Positions 16,276 through 27,806 of a DNA stretch of 64,000 nt are shown piece after piece; position 1 is the stretch's first letter; the number at the start of each line of letters is the position of its first letter. The stretch covers positions 8,935,501 through 8,999,500 of the forward strand of contig OY829544.1 of NCBI GenBank assembly GCA_963691705.1. The letters run 5' to 3'. The translations under genes were made by a program, and so were the position numbers. Below the pieces are notes generated by a model that worked only from the letters and a program-made list of their open reading frames with translations, was not told where the DNA came from and ran no database searches. The DNA comes from Viola odorata. Its lineage: Eukaryota > Streptophyta > Magnoliopsida > Malpighiales > Violaceae.

Positions 16276-19047
16276 CGTTTATGCATTCATGGTTTTTCCT
16301 GACTCTCTCAACGGAACCTAACTTTAACCATAATGCTTCATCAGAACCTTTGTGCTACAGTATCATTGTAAGAGTTAGCGTAGGAAGTGTGTGTAGCTAT
16401 GTAACAGATGAATGGTTTTTTAACACATGCATCCATTAAAGAGTGCAATTGTGATAATTAAGAGATTTCTGAGATTTTTTCTACGAAGTTTTTGCATAGT
16501 ATCTATAACCGCTTCTGGTGTCGGTGGAGAGCCATTCAAATAGACATCTACAGGGATTAACTTATCGATCCCCCAAACAGTGCTACAGTCAAATTTACCT
16601 GATTAAAAAGGTTAGACTTGTCTATTTTGGAAATCCTTAATGTTCTAGAATCCAATAGGTTTTGGTTTTGGAAATTCAATAGGTGAGCTCATCAATTTGT
16701 ATACTTGGATTAGGTTTGGCCAACCCTGCATGTGTTGGATACTTGTTTGTCACTCACGTGATCGATGGCCCAACCAATAGAGTATAGCAAGAAAGACAAA
16801 TGTACTGCTGTGTGGTCTTATTCAAGATTCAAGATGCCCCTAGCTAAGATTACTAATTTAATAAATAAACAACCTCCCTAAAATCTCGTTCAAGCACGGT
16901 CAACTTCTCAAACTTGAATATTAAGGATGATTAAGGGATGGACTAATCTAATGAGAAATTAGGTTTCAAGATGAGGAAAGACTCCACAAATAAGTAGTAT
17001 TAGTACTAAGTGGTCCTTGTCAGGGGAGTTTTGCACTCAAACGCCAAGTGCGTCACGCTGTGTGTGTTTCTTGATTAATGATACAAAACCAAAATTATCT
17101 TGAAATTTCTTTTTAAAAGTTTCACCAAAATGAATGATGCAATATGACTATCACAATCTGGTCAAGTGTTCCAAGAAAGCATCATTGTTTAAAATAAAAT
17201 ACAACTAGATTAGTAGCGCATATCCTCATATTATAATAATTGAATTATTTATGTCAATATTTCTCTTTTCGGAATTAATGAATTGGAATATTAATTGCTT
17301 AATCAAGCACCCCATGTGCATATATGCATAGGCAGAAGGAATGTCATTCCTACATTAATTTAATTTTGATCACCTAATTAAATTGATGTATAGTTTCAAT
17401 ATTCATGTATAAAAATAAAAACCAAAAATAATTAATTGAATTGTATGCTTATTTAGTCCTCAAATTCAAATTCGTACAATATACTCTTAATTCGAGTTTA
17501 GAAAACGGAAAAAAAGACCCAATTGCGTTGGTTGAGTTTTTAACCTTTTAAGAAACTAAAGAAAAATAATGTGGTCCACAAACAAGCAATATAAGAGCTG
17601 TTGAATATCACACAGTCACTAGCAGTGGAATCCTATCTAGAGTTAAGTAAGTAAATAGCGCATTGGATTGACTGACGGCGTGATTGAAGAAGTAAGTACC
17701 AGCGAAGCCACGTGGGAATTTTGACAAGCGAAAGAAACATATAGATTTGTTACAGATCACACCATCAACCACTCCTGCTGGCTGCTGCAAAGAGTCGGTC
17801 GGGCCCCACTCATGGTATTTGCCACCTTTCATTGAAGTTGATTGCCAGCTGTCTTCTTCCCCACACTCATTTCCGCTCTCCCCATTTTGCCCCTCTCTCA
17901 CCCCCACACCTCATTTACGTAACTACCCTCCCATTCAACAAGTTTCAACCCATCAACATAAACCAAAAACCAAAAACCAAAAACCAACAACCAACAACCA
18001 ACAACCTATTCTTTCTTCAGAGCATGAAAATAAATAAAACTTCCAAAACCTGTTTTTTTTTTGTTGATATCGAAAAAACCAAAACGAACTAATTTTGTTG
18101 GAATAAAATGTAGCCAACCCCTCTCAACTATTCCAACTTGCAAAAGAATCTTTCAATTTCGAAAATTAAGTTTGATTTGAATCATTTATTGTAATATATT
18201 TTTTATTTTTATTTTCAAAAAGTGGGGATTTTTGTGTATAATTAGTTTCCTAAATAGGTTGTTTAAATAAAATTTAAATGTTTGTTTAAACCCCGAAATA
18301 TCAGCAACTAAGAAATAAAATATTACACGTGAAAATTGTAAGTACATTTAGTTAGTGGATGTTTTTTTTTTAAAGTAGGTTTTGCGTTTGATCTATAAAA
18401 ATAATTAATAATTTAATAATTCTTTTAGAAAAAAAACAATATAACGGTTCAAATTAAAATTATTTATTGATTGTCTATTAGCGGTAAAATAATAATAAGG
18501 ACAACCTAGGTTCAAATTTCATTTTTGATAATTAAAAAAAACATTTTGTTGTCATTAGACTCACTGCCCATTTTGTCTGTCATATTAATTAATTAGGACA
18601 TTTCCACGCCTGTCCTCGTGGATCATGAAATGGAGGGCAGAAATGTCATTTAAGGGTAGAGGATCAGGACAGGTGGTACAATTTGTAATAATATTGAAAA
18701 CGTAGGGGGCGGTTTACAAGGTAGCATGTTTATATGATGGCATTGTGGTAAGCTTAAATGTGGCTTGATTTGAAGGGACAGTTTGGTGCAAAACAGTTTC
18801 GCTTGCAAATTGCAATAGACGACTGACGTGGAGATAGAAAAAAGAGAGTAAGTAACCAAAGATTCCATACTTTTAAAATCTCTCAATGTCTTGAGTACGT
18901 TGGTGCTATATGTTGAAGTGCTTTTTCTTGATTTCTAAACTTGTTTGAACGTTTTCTTCGATTGATTTTCTAGTAATTAGAAAGAGAGAAATACTTTGGT
19001 TAATAATTTTTCTTTATATTAATTAGGTAATTAACTAGAAATTGAAG
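16276..19047. other. Intergenic region MCM6 / PCaP1
   Basis: Holds the MCM6 3' untranslated region and the PCaP1 upstream region. Apart from a 7-bp-period simple repeat at 17963-18004, I see no gene, RNA or clear transposon end. A GGTTCAAATTT word near 18509 resembles a tRNA box B, but no partner box A is convincing. Open frames at 17608-18092 show no family resemblance. Confidence 0.5.
17963..18004 (+). repeat. Heptanucleotide repeat, two variants
   Basis: Six consecutive 7-bp units: CCAAAAA three times, then CCAACAA three times, followed by CC. Directly readable. Confidence 0.95.
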
Positions 19048-19938
19048 ATGGGTTATTGGAAAGATAAGGTTCTTCCCAAGATTTCAAAGATTAAGAAAGT
19101 TTTCGAGAAAGATAATACCGCGAAAAAGGCCGCCGCCGAGGAAGCCGTCGAGTCGTTCAACGCTACTAAGGTGATCCAATTTTTTTATTTTTTCCCAATA
19201 ATTTACTAATAATTGATCTAGGAGGAGTATTGATATTATTAATTGATTGTCTTCTCTTATCATTTGATCAGGATGACATAATTAAGGAGTTTAACGAGAA
19301 AAGGGCTGAGTTGGAAGCAAAAGTGCTTGAAATCTACGAGGCTTCAGCTGCTTCAATAAAAGTATATAATTTTTTTGTTATATGTAAACAAAAGAAAGAA
19401 AAAAGAAGGAGATTAGATTATTGATTAATTAATTTGTTTTGTGGGTTTAATTACTTGCGCAGAATCTAGTTAAGGAACCCAAAGAAGCGGGATTAAAGAA
19501 ATACTCAGCCTCAGTTCAAAAATTTCTCGACGAACTTGCTAAAATCGGTATCTCTTCGTTCTTATTTTGTGTTCATTTCAGAGAAGTATTTTTTTATTAC
19601 AATTTAAGTTAAAATTAATTTGTTCAATATATAATATTTTGGTGGTACTAGAATTTCCCGGGTCAAAGCTAGTATCGGAAGCATCTTCTAAGTACGGACC
19701 GGCCTACGTCTATGGTCCGGTTTCCTTTGTGTTCGAGAAGGTGTCCAGCTTCATACCGGTGAAGGTCGAAAAAGAAGCGGAGCCCCCGGCGGCGGAAGCG
19801 GAAACTTCAAAAGCAGAAGGAGGAGAAACGACGACGACAGAAGTGAAAGAGAAGGAGATGGCTTCTTTGGAGGAAGTTAAGAAAGAAGAGGTAGCTGAGC
19901 CGGCCGCGACCAAGGCGGAGGAACCAGCCAAGCCTTGA
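19048..19938 (+). CDS. PCAP1: Plasma membrane-associated cation-binding protein 1 (DREPP family)
   Basis: Four exons (19048-19170, 19272-19361, 19463-19547, 19652-19938), 585 nt, 194 residues. The N terminus MGYWKDKVLPKISKIKK has the Gly-2 context for N-myristoylation, followed by a basic amphipathic stretch that in this family binds phosphoinositides and Ca2+/calmodulin. The conserved core contains the AGLKKYSASVQKFLDELAKI and EFPGSKLVSEAS blocks and GPVSFVFEKVSSFIPVKVE. The C-terminal third (from about residue 135) is a Glu/Ala/Lys-rich low-complexity tail (EVKKEEVAEP) and ends EEPAKP, typical of DREPP/PCaP1. The family attaches peripherally to the plasma membrane and links Ca2+ to phosphoinositide and cytoskeletal events. 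The tail is shorter than in Arabidopsis PCaP1 (about 225 residues). Confidence 0.94.
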
Positions 19939-20052
19939 CTCAAGTAAGACTTGATGATTGGGTATCAAAAGTAAATCTCAATTGTTTTTTTTAATCTTTT
20001 TTTGTTAAAAGTTTTATATGTAAAAGAAGATATTTGTTATTCTTTTTTTTTA

Positions 20053-20183
20053 CTCCCTCCGAACCGCAATAATCGTCATTTTTCTACGGAATGTTACTGT
20101 ACACTTTATTTGACTTTTTAGTGTTTACTTTACTGAATGTTACTATTTCAGGAAGTCAATTAATATGGTTCAGTCCAGAGGGG
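20053..20183. mobile_element. Stowaway-like MITE, degraded
   Basis: The left terminus CTCCCTCCGAACCGC follows TA. The right terminus read inward (CCCCTCTGGACTGAACC) is a diverged inverted copy, also flanked by TA. Length 131 bp, with no coding capacity. This fits a Tc1/mariner-type miniature element. Confidence 0.6.
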
Positions 20184-21191
20184 TATTTGTTTTCTTAATT
20201 TTATGTGAATCAATTATTATCATTTTATGTGAAGAAGTTGGAATTACTATGTTATATTAATTAATTATAAGTTAAGTCGGTGACACATCAATTAATACTA
20301 TAAAATTATAAATAATTTGCAAGAGCGTGCACAAGATCTCAATTATTATAGTAGTAAATTAATAAAACCCATTGATTTGACAACTTGAATCAATCAATCA
20401 TCTTTTGACTATGCACTTAATTAAAACCACCACTTTGAATGTTCTTTTCTAAAACATTTTGTTCATTATGTAACTCGTAGGTGTTATATATATGAATTTA
20501 TTGAAACGGCGTCGTGGTTAGATGTGGTGTATGTAAAACACTTGCTCTCATTTTCATAAACTCTTTAAATTTAAATAATTTGTGTTTATATTATCATGTA
20601 TAGCTCATGTTAGCTATATCACCTCTATTTAATATATAATTAACTCAATTCACATTTTGTGATTAATTCATTGATAATAATAATAAAAAAATTAGGATAT
20701 AGAACCACGTGAGAAATATGGAAACAAATTAAGGATGATAATCAAGTTGAGAATAATGGATAATTTAAAATGGTCCAACACGAGCGAAGTACGTGAAAAT
20801 ATGGAATGAGGGGTTTTGGATGTGATTTTGGCGAACTGTACTTAATAAAGAAGGGTAAATTCTAATCATCTTGTCACGTTAGTTAGTAAAAATGTTAATA
20901 TTAAAGATTTTACGTTTTCTCTCATTTTTTAATTTATTTTTATAAGCGGAAATCAGCTGCGAGAGTAGTTTACTACTAACATGAAGTAAGCAAGGTTTTA
21001 CAAAAAAGAGACGGAGAATTAAAAAAAAATCTGGGAAATACATGGATATGATGCAATCTGGGAAATTTGCAAGGTTCGGTACCAATTTTACGGTGTTTTT
21101 CTCTTTGAAAAAATAATAAAAACGAAAAATAAACACGGAATGTACCTAAAGATTAGCTGATTAGAGTACCTAAATTATTTTCTCTTGGACC

Positions 21192-21210
21192 GGCCCAAAC
21201 TTTGGGCCCA
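21192..21210 (+). promoter_or_regulatory. Site II (TGGGCC/GGCCCA) motifs upstream of the GTE gene
   Basis: GGCCCA at 21192-21197 and palindromic TGGGCCCA at 21203-21210. In plants such elements are recognised by TCP factors in promoters of growth and housekeeping genes. They lie about 670 bp before the start codon, just upstream of a probable 5' non-coding exon. Confidence 0.55.
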
Positions 21211-21872
21211 TTTTATAGACCCAAACTCAGCCTATACAACACAATTGCATAAGTTTAGAGCAAGCAGCAATTGACATCACCACAACTAATTCTTCTGCAG
21301 TTACCAGTAGAAAAAAGGAAAAAAAATCAGAAGGAACGAAATTTGACGAGTTCTGCTCATGTGACTGCAAATCCGTACGTTAACCAGTGATGGGTTTTGC
21401 TTCTATCTCATTTCACTAACATCTCATCGATCAAATTTTGTTTCTACCCTTATGAAATTGCTATTCTTGTTGGACGGTTCAGTTCTTTGGTTGTAGAGTC
21501 GCTGAAACTTTATATGCATCTGTGGTGTGTCCTTTGCTGCTGTTTTTATTATGGAGAAAAAAGTTTTTTTTTTTTTTGTCTTTTGGTTTTCTTCTTCCCA
21601 AAGAAAGGAGCTTTAATGTATTTTAGAACCATTTCCATTCATGGGAGTGAGGGTGCATTCTAGCTGTTTGTTTGTTTCTATTTTTTGGTCTATGGAGTCA
21701 GGGTTACAAGGGTTTTTTAAAGAAAAAGAAGCTTGACGTTTTGTTTATTTGTTTCATTTTCTTATGAAATTTAGCTCTTGGCTTCTGTTTTGATTCGTGG
21801 GAATGGGATATTTCAGGGCATCTGATTGTTTGTGTACTTTGGTTGTTCTTTTTTTGTAAACAGATTGAACCC

Positions 21873-24860
21873 ATGATGGAGTCGAATCTAGGCATCAGAG
21901 CTGAGGGACTGGGGCCAGGGCATGGCGAAAGATATCCTTCGGAACTGGAGACGTTTACCTGCAGCATTGATGAGATTTACTCAAAAGTTAATGAGGTGAG
22001 GTTTTCAATGGTTGCTTAACATAATAACATCTAATTGCGGTTATTTTCTGGGAGTCAGATCAATGGATTTTGGAATGTTGATTAATGCCATAGTATTTTC
22101 TTATGTCCTGCTTTAAATTTACTAGAGATATGATGAAAAGAATGTGCCTTTTATCTGATCTTATTGTATTTTTTCAACAATGCATGCCTGTATTTTGCTG
22201 GCTAAACGATGCCATTTGTTTTGCCACTGAATGCTGGGTGAGGCAAGCCAATGCAACTTGTGATATTTGATGCAGCTTGAGTGGTTAATTGCATTATGGT
22301 TTTCTGCTGAAGTCCCTCTTTTGCATGCAGCTTGAGCAAAAAGTTGTTGAAGTTGAGCAATTCTACACCATTGCTGGCAAAGGGGAATCAAACGCAGCTT
22401 GTGGCCCGAAATTGAAGGATAAAGTCAATGAGAAACGTTCGGTGTTGATTAAGAGACCATCTCAGGTTGCTGCTGAAAAGAGAATGCAGGAGCTTATGCA
22501 CAAGTTTGCAAAAGAATTTCAGCAGGCAAGCATCTATGCTAAGTAACTGTTCGTGCAGATTTTGGTTTTGTAATAGCTACAACTAATTAGATATTGTGTT
22601 TATTATGAATCAGCTTCGAATTTTGCAATTGAAGACAAATTGGCATTAAAATTAGTGCTTAAGGTAGTTAAATCCCCTGCTTCCTTCCTATTGGCTGGGG
22701 ATTTGATTGGGAAGCTATGATCTTGCATGAAAATAATTTGATATACATGTGATAACATATATAGATATCCATTGCTTAAAGGCCTGTTGAGTAGTAGCTT
22801 TTCGTAGACATCTCAATTGGTTGATTTATTCAATATTGTTCCTGTGACATCCCCACCCCACCATAAAGGAAAAAAGGGAAAAAATTGGTTGGATTTTGAT
22901 GGAATCATGATCATGCTTTGATACATGATGCGATTTACTTTTGACACTTGTAACTCATTATTTATTGTTACTTTTGTCAAATGGCAGTTGATGGAGCACA
23001 AGTGGGCGTGGCCTTTTTTGGAACCGGTAGACGTTGGAGGTCTTGGTTTGCATGACTATTATAAGGTATTCTAAAATCCTCATTACGGGTTTGCACTTGT
23101 GTCTATGTGCATTCATACGTTGCTTCTATAGTTGATGTTTATAGTTGCTTCTATGTAATCTGCAGCCTCTTGTTCATCGTCAATCCTCTTTTATCTCTGT
23201 AATCTCTTTAGGGCGATTATGTATATTGATTGTAAATGGTTGTGCATACCAGGTTATTGAAAAGCCAATGGACTTTGGTACCATAAAAAAGAAAATGGAG
23301 GCTAAGGATGGCACAGGGTACAAGAATGTCCGGGATATATATGCTGATGTTAGGCTGGTCTTTAAAAATGCTATGAAATATAACGATGAAAGAGATGATG
23401 TCTATGTAATGGCCAAATCATTGTTGGGAAAATTTCAAGAGAGATGGTTGCATCTTTTGCCCCAAGTAGCTGAGGAGGTGAATGTTACCCAAGTCTGAGC
23501 ACCTTTTTCCTTTCAGTATTTACATGGCTTCACTGCTAGTGCTGGATCTCTTTTTACATTTGTAAGAAGCAAAGGCTGCCTCGTATTGAGTAGTCTCCTC
23601 CTTTTATTCTCTTAAAACAATGAGTAGCTCGATTCTTTGCAACATTATTTACTGGCTTGCTGTTTACTTGTTGTTGAATAGATGCTTTGAATTGTTTGGT
23701 GAATTCCACAGTTGAAATAAATGCAGGAAAAAAGGCGAGAAAATGAGGAGGCAGCAACTCAGTTGGATATTAAACTAACTACAGAGGCTACTATTGCAGA
23801 CATGGCTAGAGATTTGAGCAGTGAGGTATGTGAAATGTTTAAAGCCTTTTCCCCAAAACTGAAGTAAAAGGGAATCAATTTCTGAAGTGTTTCCAACTTT
23901 TTGCACAAATACCCTAACTTCTGAATTTTGTTGCTAATAGATGGTTTCAACTTTTTAGATCCGGAATTATTTACTTAAAATTTGGCAGGGTCATCAATTC
24001 CTCTTATTTGTTTTCAGCTTTATGAGGTTGACATGCATCTGGAGAAACTTAGAGAAATGGTGGTTGAAAACTGCAGGTCTTGTTCATGAGCTCATCTTTC
24101 TATTTGGCTAATTTTACCAATATATGATCTTGGTTTCCTTATTTAAAATACTCAAGTGGGATTTTCTTTTTCTTTGATCTGAGATTACGGGATTGAAGCG
24201 ATGAAGAAACTAATAAAAGGGAACCAATCTTTAGAACTTGTTTTATTTGACTAGCTGAGTTGCAATTATCTGTCTCTCTCCTAACCAAATTACCAATTAA
24301 TACTGACCGAAAGACATTGTTTTAGGAAGATGACTATTGCGGAGAAAAAGAAACTCGGGACAGCTCTTGCTCAGTTGAGTCCTGAACATTTGAGTAGGGC
24401 GCTGGAGATTGTCGCTGAGAATAATCCAAGCTTCCAACCGACAGGTCAAGAGGTGGAATTAGACATGGATGTTCAGGTAATTTGCATCTCATTACTGGAA
24501 ACATTATGCTCAGGTTGTTGATTGTGTATGCCATGGAGCATTAGGGTTTTTCCTTTTTTTTACGTTGTTTAGTACTAATATTCTTTCTTCATTCCACAGA
24601 CTGAGATGACATTGTGGAGGTTAAAGGTTTTTGTGCAAGATACTTTAAGAGTCATGAGCAAAAACTCTGGGAGTGCGGATGGCCACAACAATGATAAAAA
24701 CAAGAAAACCACAGGCACATCAGCCGCTAACATGGCCCTCGCCACCACCAACAACAAGATCACTTCCAAACGAAGGAGAGAAACTTGTGATGCTGGTGCG
24801 GCACCTACGAAGAGGACGAGGAAGATGCCTCCTAATTCACGACCTGCTGGTGCAGGATGA
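21873..24860 (+). CDS. GTE6: Bromodomain-NET transcription factor, GTE1/GTE6 clade
   Basis: Eight exons (21873-21995, 22331-22525, 22988-23065, 23253-23477, 23727-23825, 24018-24076, 24326-24476, 24600-24860), 1191 nt, 396 residues. A coiled-coil-like N terminus is followed by the bromodomain (about residues 95-205): HKWAWPFLEPVDV, YYKVIEKPMDFGTI and FKNAMKYN, whose last Asn (about 185) is the expected acetyl-lysine contact. The NET/extra-terminal domain lies in exons 7-8 (KMTIAEKKKLGTALAQLSPE, LDMDVQTEMTLWRLK). A basic tail (KRRRE, KRTRK) may be a nuclear localisation signal. Members bind acetylated histones and regulate transcription, for example in seed germination (GTE1/IMB1) and leaf shape (GTE6); I cannot separate these two. 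Intron 2 (22526-22987) begins GCAAGC and is a GC-AG intron. The next GT downstream would put a stop at the junction. Confidence 0.93.
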
Positions 24861-26195
24861 AACTTGGTTTTGCATTTTCCTCTTGACAGAAATTTTATGA
24901 AGTGTTATGATCAGCCTCCTGATTTGCCAACACTTCACTACATGTCTGTTATAAGTTATAACCAGTCTCAATTTCAAAAGTCTCATGGAGATTTTCATTT
25001 TGTTCATTGTCTGTTCATTATGATTCCCCCCCTCCCCCCCGCCCCCCCCCCCCCCCAAGTTATTTTATGAACTTACCGAATACGTGTACAGAAATATTTA
25101 AATAGCCTACAAATGGTAATCAAATTTAATTTTAGATCACTACGAAAAGTATATTCTACTGGCCAGGCTTGATGATCTCTATCCTCTAGTTCTTTAGGGT
25201 TTGTATCAGCAAAAATCATTTTCTTCGAGTACACACGTTGATCATCTTTTTCATCGGTGAAAGATACCCGAGGAAAATAGTTTCTGCCGATAGCTCATGA
25301 AATGGATAGATGAATGTAAGAATAATGTTAAAGATGCTAAGATTTTACTAATGTATGAGCATTATTCTTATTCATTGAGAATTATCTCATTAAAATAAAT
25401 AACTGTCATGTCTTCATTCCCTGGTATAAATCCCAGTAAGACTGATGTTGAACTGTGCAAAGACACGATGAGTGTGGTCAAAAAATTAATCGAAAGATTG
25501 TAAGAGATCTGAGATTGTAAACTATAGAGCAGATAAAACAGCATGTGGTATAACAACTCCACCCAGATGATGAGATAGATCTTGCATCTTCAATTGTGCT
25601 TCCATCTATCAGCAAGGAATTGAGAGTGACTGACGACGATAAATGGAATGGTCTACGGATACTAAACTTGGAACGGCTTGGAATTGAATAATCACTGAAT
25701 CATGAATCTGAAACCAGGGACTGTGCTCAACCTCCGGTTTCCACAAGCAAGAATGATCTTCCCCAAGTTCCGGATGAGGAACCAACAGGGTCTTCAAAAA
25801 GTTAGCTCCATAAAACACTGACGATCAGTTGAAGGAGGGACGAAAACATGTAAAGGTCCTGTTGAATTGGATATTTCAAAATGAACAAACAGCCAGGCTA
25901 GCAAGATTGAAATGACAATTCAAAAAGTTCAACAAATGTGGACAAATTAACAAAAGTGGTAATCTATAGAACAAATCAGCTTAAATATAAGTGGTAGTCA
26001 GCCATTTTTCTCTATTTGTTATAAGGTCTACAGAAACCAGAAAAAGAAGCGACTGGTTTGAGAAATTCAAGCATTTGGATGGAGTGAAGACCTTTAGCTA
26101 CTCTAATCTGGAAGAGAGAGAGTAGGGTGAAACTATAGGAAATCATTGAATATCCAAAGACAAAACTATAAAGTTTTCCTTTACCTTCTCGTCAA
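24861..26195. other. Convergent intergenic region GTE / HEMK2
   Basis: Holds the 3' untranslated regions of both flanking genes. Contains a C-rich tract (25026-25056). No other gene or repeat was recognised. Confidence 0.5.
25026..25056 (+). repeat. Poly-C tract (G-rich on the minus strand)
   Basis: 31 bases of C interrupted only by one T (25033) and one G (25041), about 170 bp after the GTE stop codon, probably in its 3' untranslated region. Long C homopolymers are unusual in this AT-rich setting and can form i-motif or, on the other strand, G-quadruplex structures. Confidence 0.9.
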
Positions 26196-26972
26196 TCAGA
26201 TGCTGCCGTTGCTGTTGCCATTTCTCCAAAACGGCAGCAGAGGGAACTGCGAAACCAATGACTCCATGACCCTTGTAGAAACTGCTTTGTTTGATGCCAA
26301 GACTCCCTTGGCATCTAATAGCATATCAGGATCTCGCCAGAACTTGATGATGTGAAGATTCTCTTCTACTGTAGATCTCTGGACGACAATTCTTGAACAA
26401 AATCCCATCTTTCTCATTTGAAGGCATATCTCTTTAGGATCATTCTCCATGAGAGCAACCATGTATAACCAGCCCTCATCCGACAGAAGCTTATCAGCAA
26501 CAGGCAATATCCTATCTATTACACTACGGCCTTTTTCCCCACCAGCCCAAGCAGATGCAATTCCTTCACAACCCACTTCATATTCTGGAGTTGGCACATA
26601 AGGTGGGTTCACAACCATGACATCAACCATCCCCGCAAACCGCTTCTCCAGTCCAGACGCAATGTCAGTGGCTATCAGCTCTGCATCCACACCGTGTGCA
26701 TCCAACGTTTCGCGCGTCACTCTAAGGGCATGAGGATTGATATCAGTCGCTACGCAATAAACTGCAGGTAACTCTTCTCGGAGCATTAGAGCTAGAGAGG
26801 TCAAAACATAACCACTCCCACAACCCACCTCCATGCATAACCTAGGATGATGCTCTAGTAAGTTATTCCTATCGGCTAGAAGCGCATCAACTAGTGCAAA
26901 TGAATCATCACATGGTTCATAAACCTCCGGATGGGAACTGACAAGACGGATTTGAGCTGTTTTTGGGGACAT
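26196..26972 (-). CDS. HemK family class I methyltransferase, HEMK2/MTQ2 type (release-factor glutamine methyltransferase)
   Basis: Intronless frame of 258 residues starting at the ATG at 26972 (MSPKTAQIRLVSSHPEVYEP). The open frame runs a few codons further upstream, but from a GTG, so I use the ATG, which fits the family. Motif I for S-adenosylmethionine binding reads EVGCGSGY (about residues 51-58), acidic loop ATDINP follows, and the catalytic NPPY motif (NPPYVPTPE, about 120) is intact. The C-terminal part carries the HIIKFWR block. Eukaryotic HEMK2/MTQ2, with the TRM112 partner, methylates the GGQ glutamine of release factor eRF1; human HEMK2 also has reported lysine activity. The leader upstream appears to be spliced: donor CAG|GTAATC ends a non-coding exon at 27162. 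Confidence 0.93.
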   Translation of the reverse strand: MSPKTAQIRLVSSHPEVYEPCDDSFALVDALLADRNNLLEHHPRLCMEVGCGSGYVLTSLALMLREELPAVYCVATDINPHALRVTRETLDAHGVDAELIATDIASGLEKRFAGMVDVMVVNPPYVPTPEYEVGCEGIASAWAGGEKGRSVIDRILPVADKLLSDEGWLYMVALMENDPKEICLQMRKMGFCSRIVVQRSTVEENLHIIKFWRDPDMLLDAKGVLASNKAVSTRVMESLVSQFPLLPFWRNGNSNGSI

Positions 26973-27806
26973 CTTGTATGCTGACACCTTAGAGAATCAA
27001 AAGGTCCAATCATTCAGGCAACGAAGCAATAACACAATCAATAACTGGTGATGAAAGCATTTCCGACCTATTGAACTAAATTTTTCTCGACAATTGAATA
27101 ATGCAAAGAGAGTAAAAATGGGGGGATTGGGATGAGAGAGACAAATCCATGATTTGATTACCTGTATTGTCCTTTCCTCTAAGCTCCGTCCAGGTTACTG
27201 ATGGGTTTAACTTGATTTGATATCGAAGGAGAGGAGAGAGAGGAGGAGAGGCTCGTACAAAAAAGACTGCGGAGAATGCAAAATCGCGGGATCGATGAAG
27301 AGTAGAGTTTTTCTTTTTCTTTTTTCAATTTTGATTTTGGGTGTTTCGGGGTAAGGGCCAACAGAAGATGTTTCCAATTGATCTATCACTCGCCCTCCTG
27401 TGGCAAAATGGCCCAGCATTGAGATCTAAGCTGGCCGAAGGTCACAGGTTCGAGGGCTGGTACCCTCACTATGGAGGTGGTGGTGGTAAATGGTAGTAGT
27501 GGTGACTTTGAGATGATGATGGATCTGATGATATTGATGTTGATCATCATTGAAAACCTCAAAAAGAGGTATTCCAAAATACCTCCTTTTTGAATTTGAA
27601 AAGCAAAAAAATCAAATAATTACACCATTCATAAAAGCATAACTTTCATTTTTTCTATAGTTTTTTTTAGAATACTCCAACCAGTACATAGAAGAAGCAC
27701 TTATTGATTGATGAATACATGAACTGAAAAACCTAAAGAAATTGGCATTGTTGTATGGTGGTGTATCCTACATAACCCACAATGTATTGACAATAACAAT
27801 ATATGC
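26973..27806. other. 5' leader of HEMK2-type gene and 3' flank of CALS5
   Basis: 27163-27360 is probably mostly the minus-strand first non-coding exon of the methyltransferase gene, rich in CT/GA, with donor GTAATC at about 27161. The stretch 27375-27480 has tRNA box-B-like GGTTCGAGGGC but no proper tRNA fold. The right end is the CALS5 3' untranslated region. Confidence 0.45.

Larger units (their letters stand above)
19939..21872. other. Intergenic region PCaP1 / GTE gene
   Basis: Contains a short Stowaway-like MITE (20053-20183), site II promoter motifs at about 21192-21210 and the 5' leader of the GTE gene. That leader appears to be interrupted by an intron, with an acceptor AAACAG ending at 21863, ten bases before the start codon. 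No additional coding gene was recognised. Confidence 0.55.

Noticed and set aside
26973..26987. Five extra codons at the start of the HEMK2-type frame
   Set aside because: The upstream start would be a GTG; the ATG at 26972 gives the usual family N terminus.
27375..27480. tRNA-like words (TGGCCGAAGG and GGTTCGAGGGC)
   Set aside because: Box A and box B are only a few bases apart and no cloverleaf can be drawn. At most a scrap of a tRNA-derived repeat.
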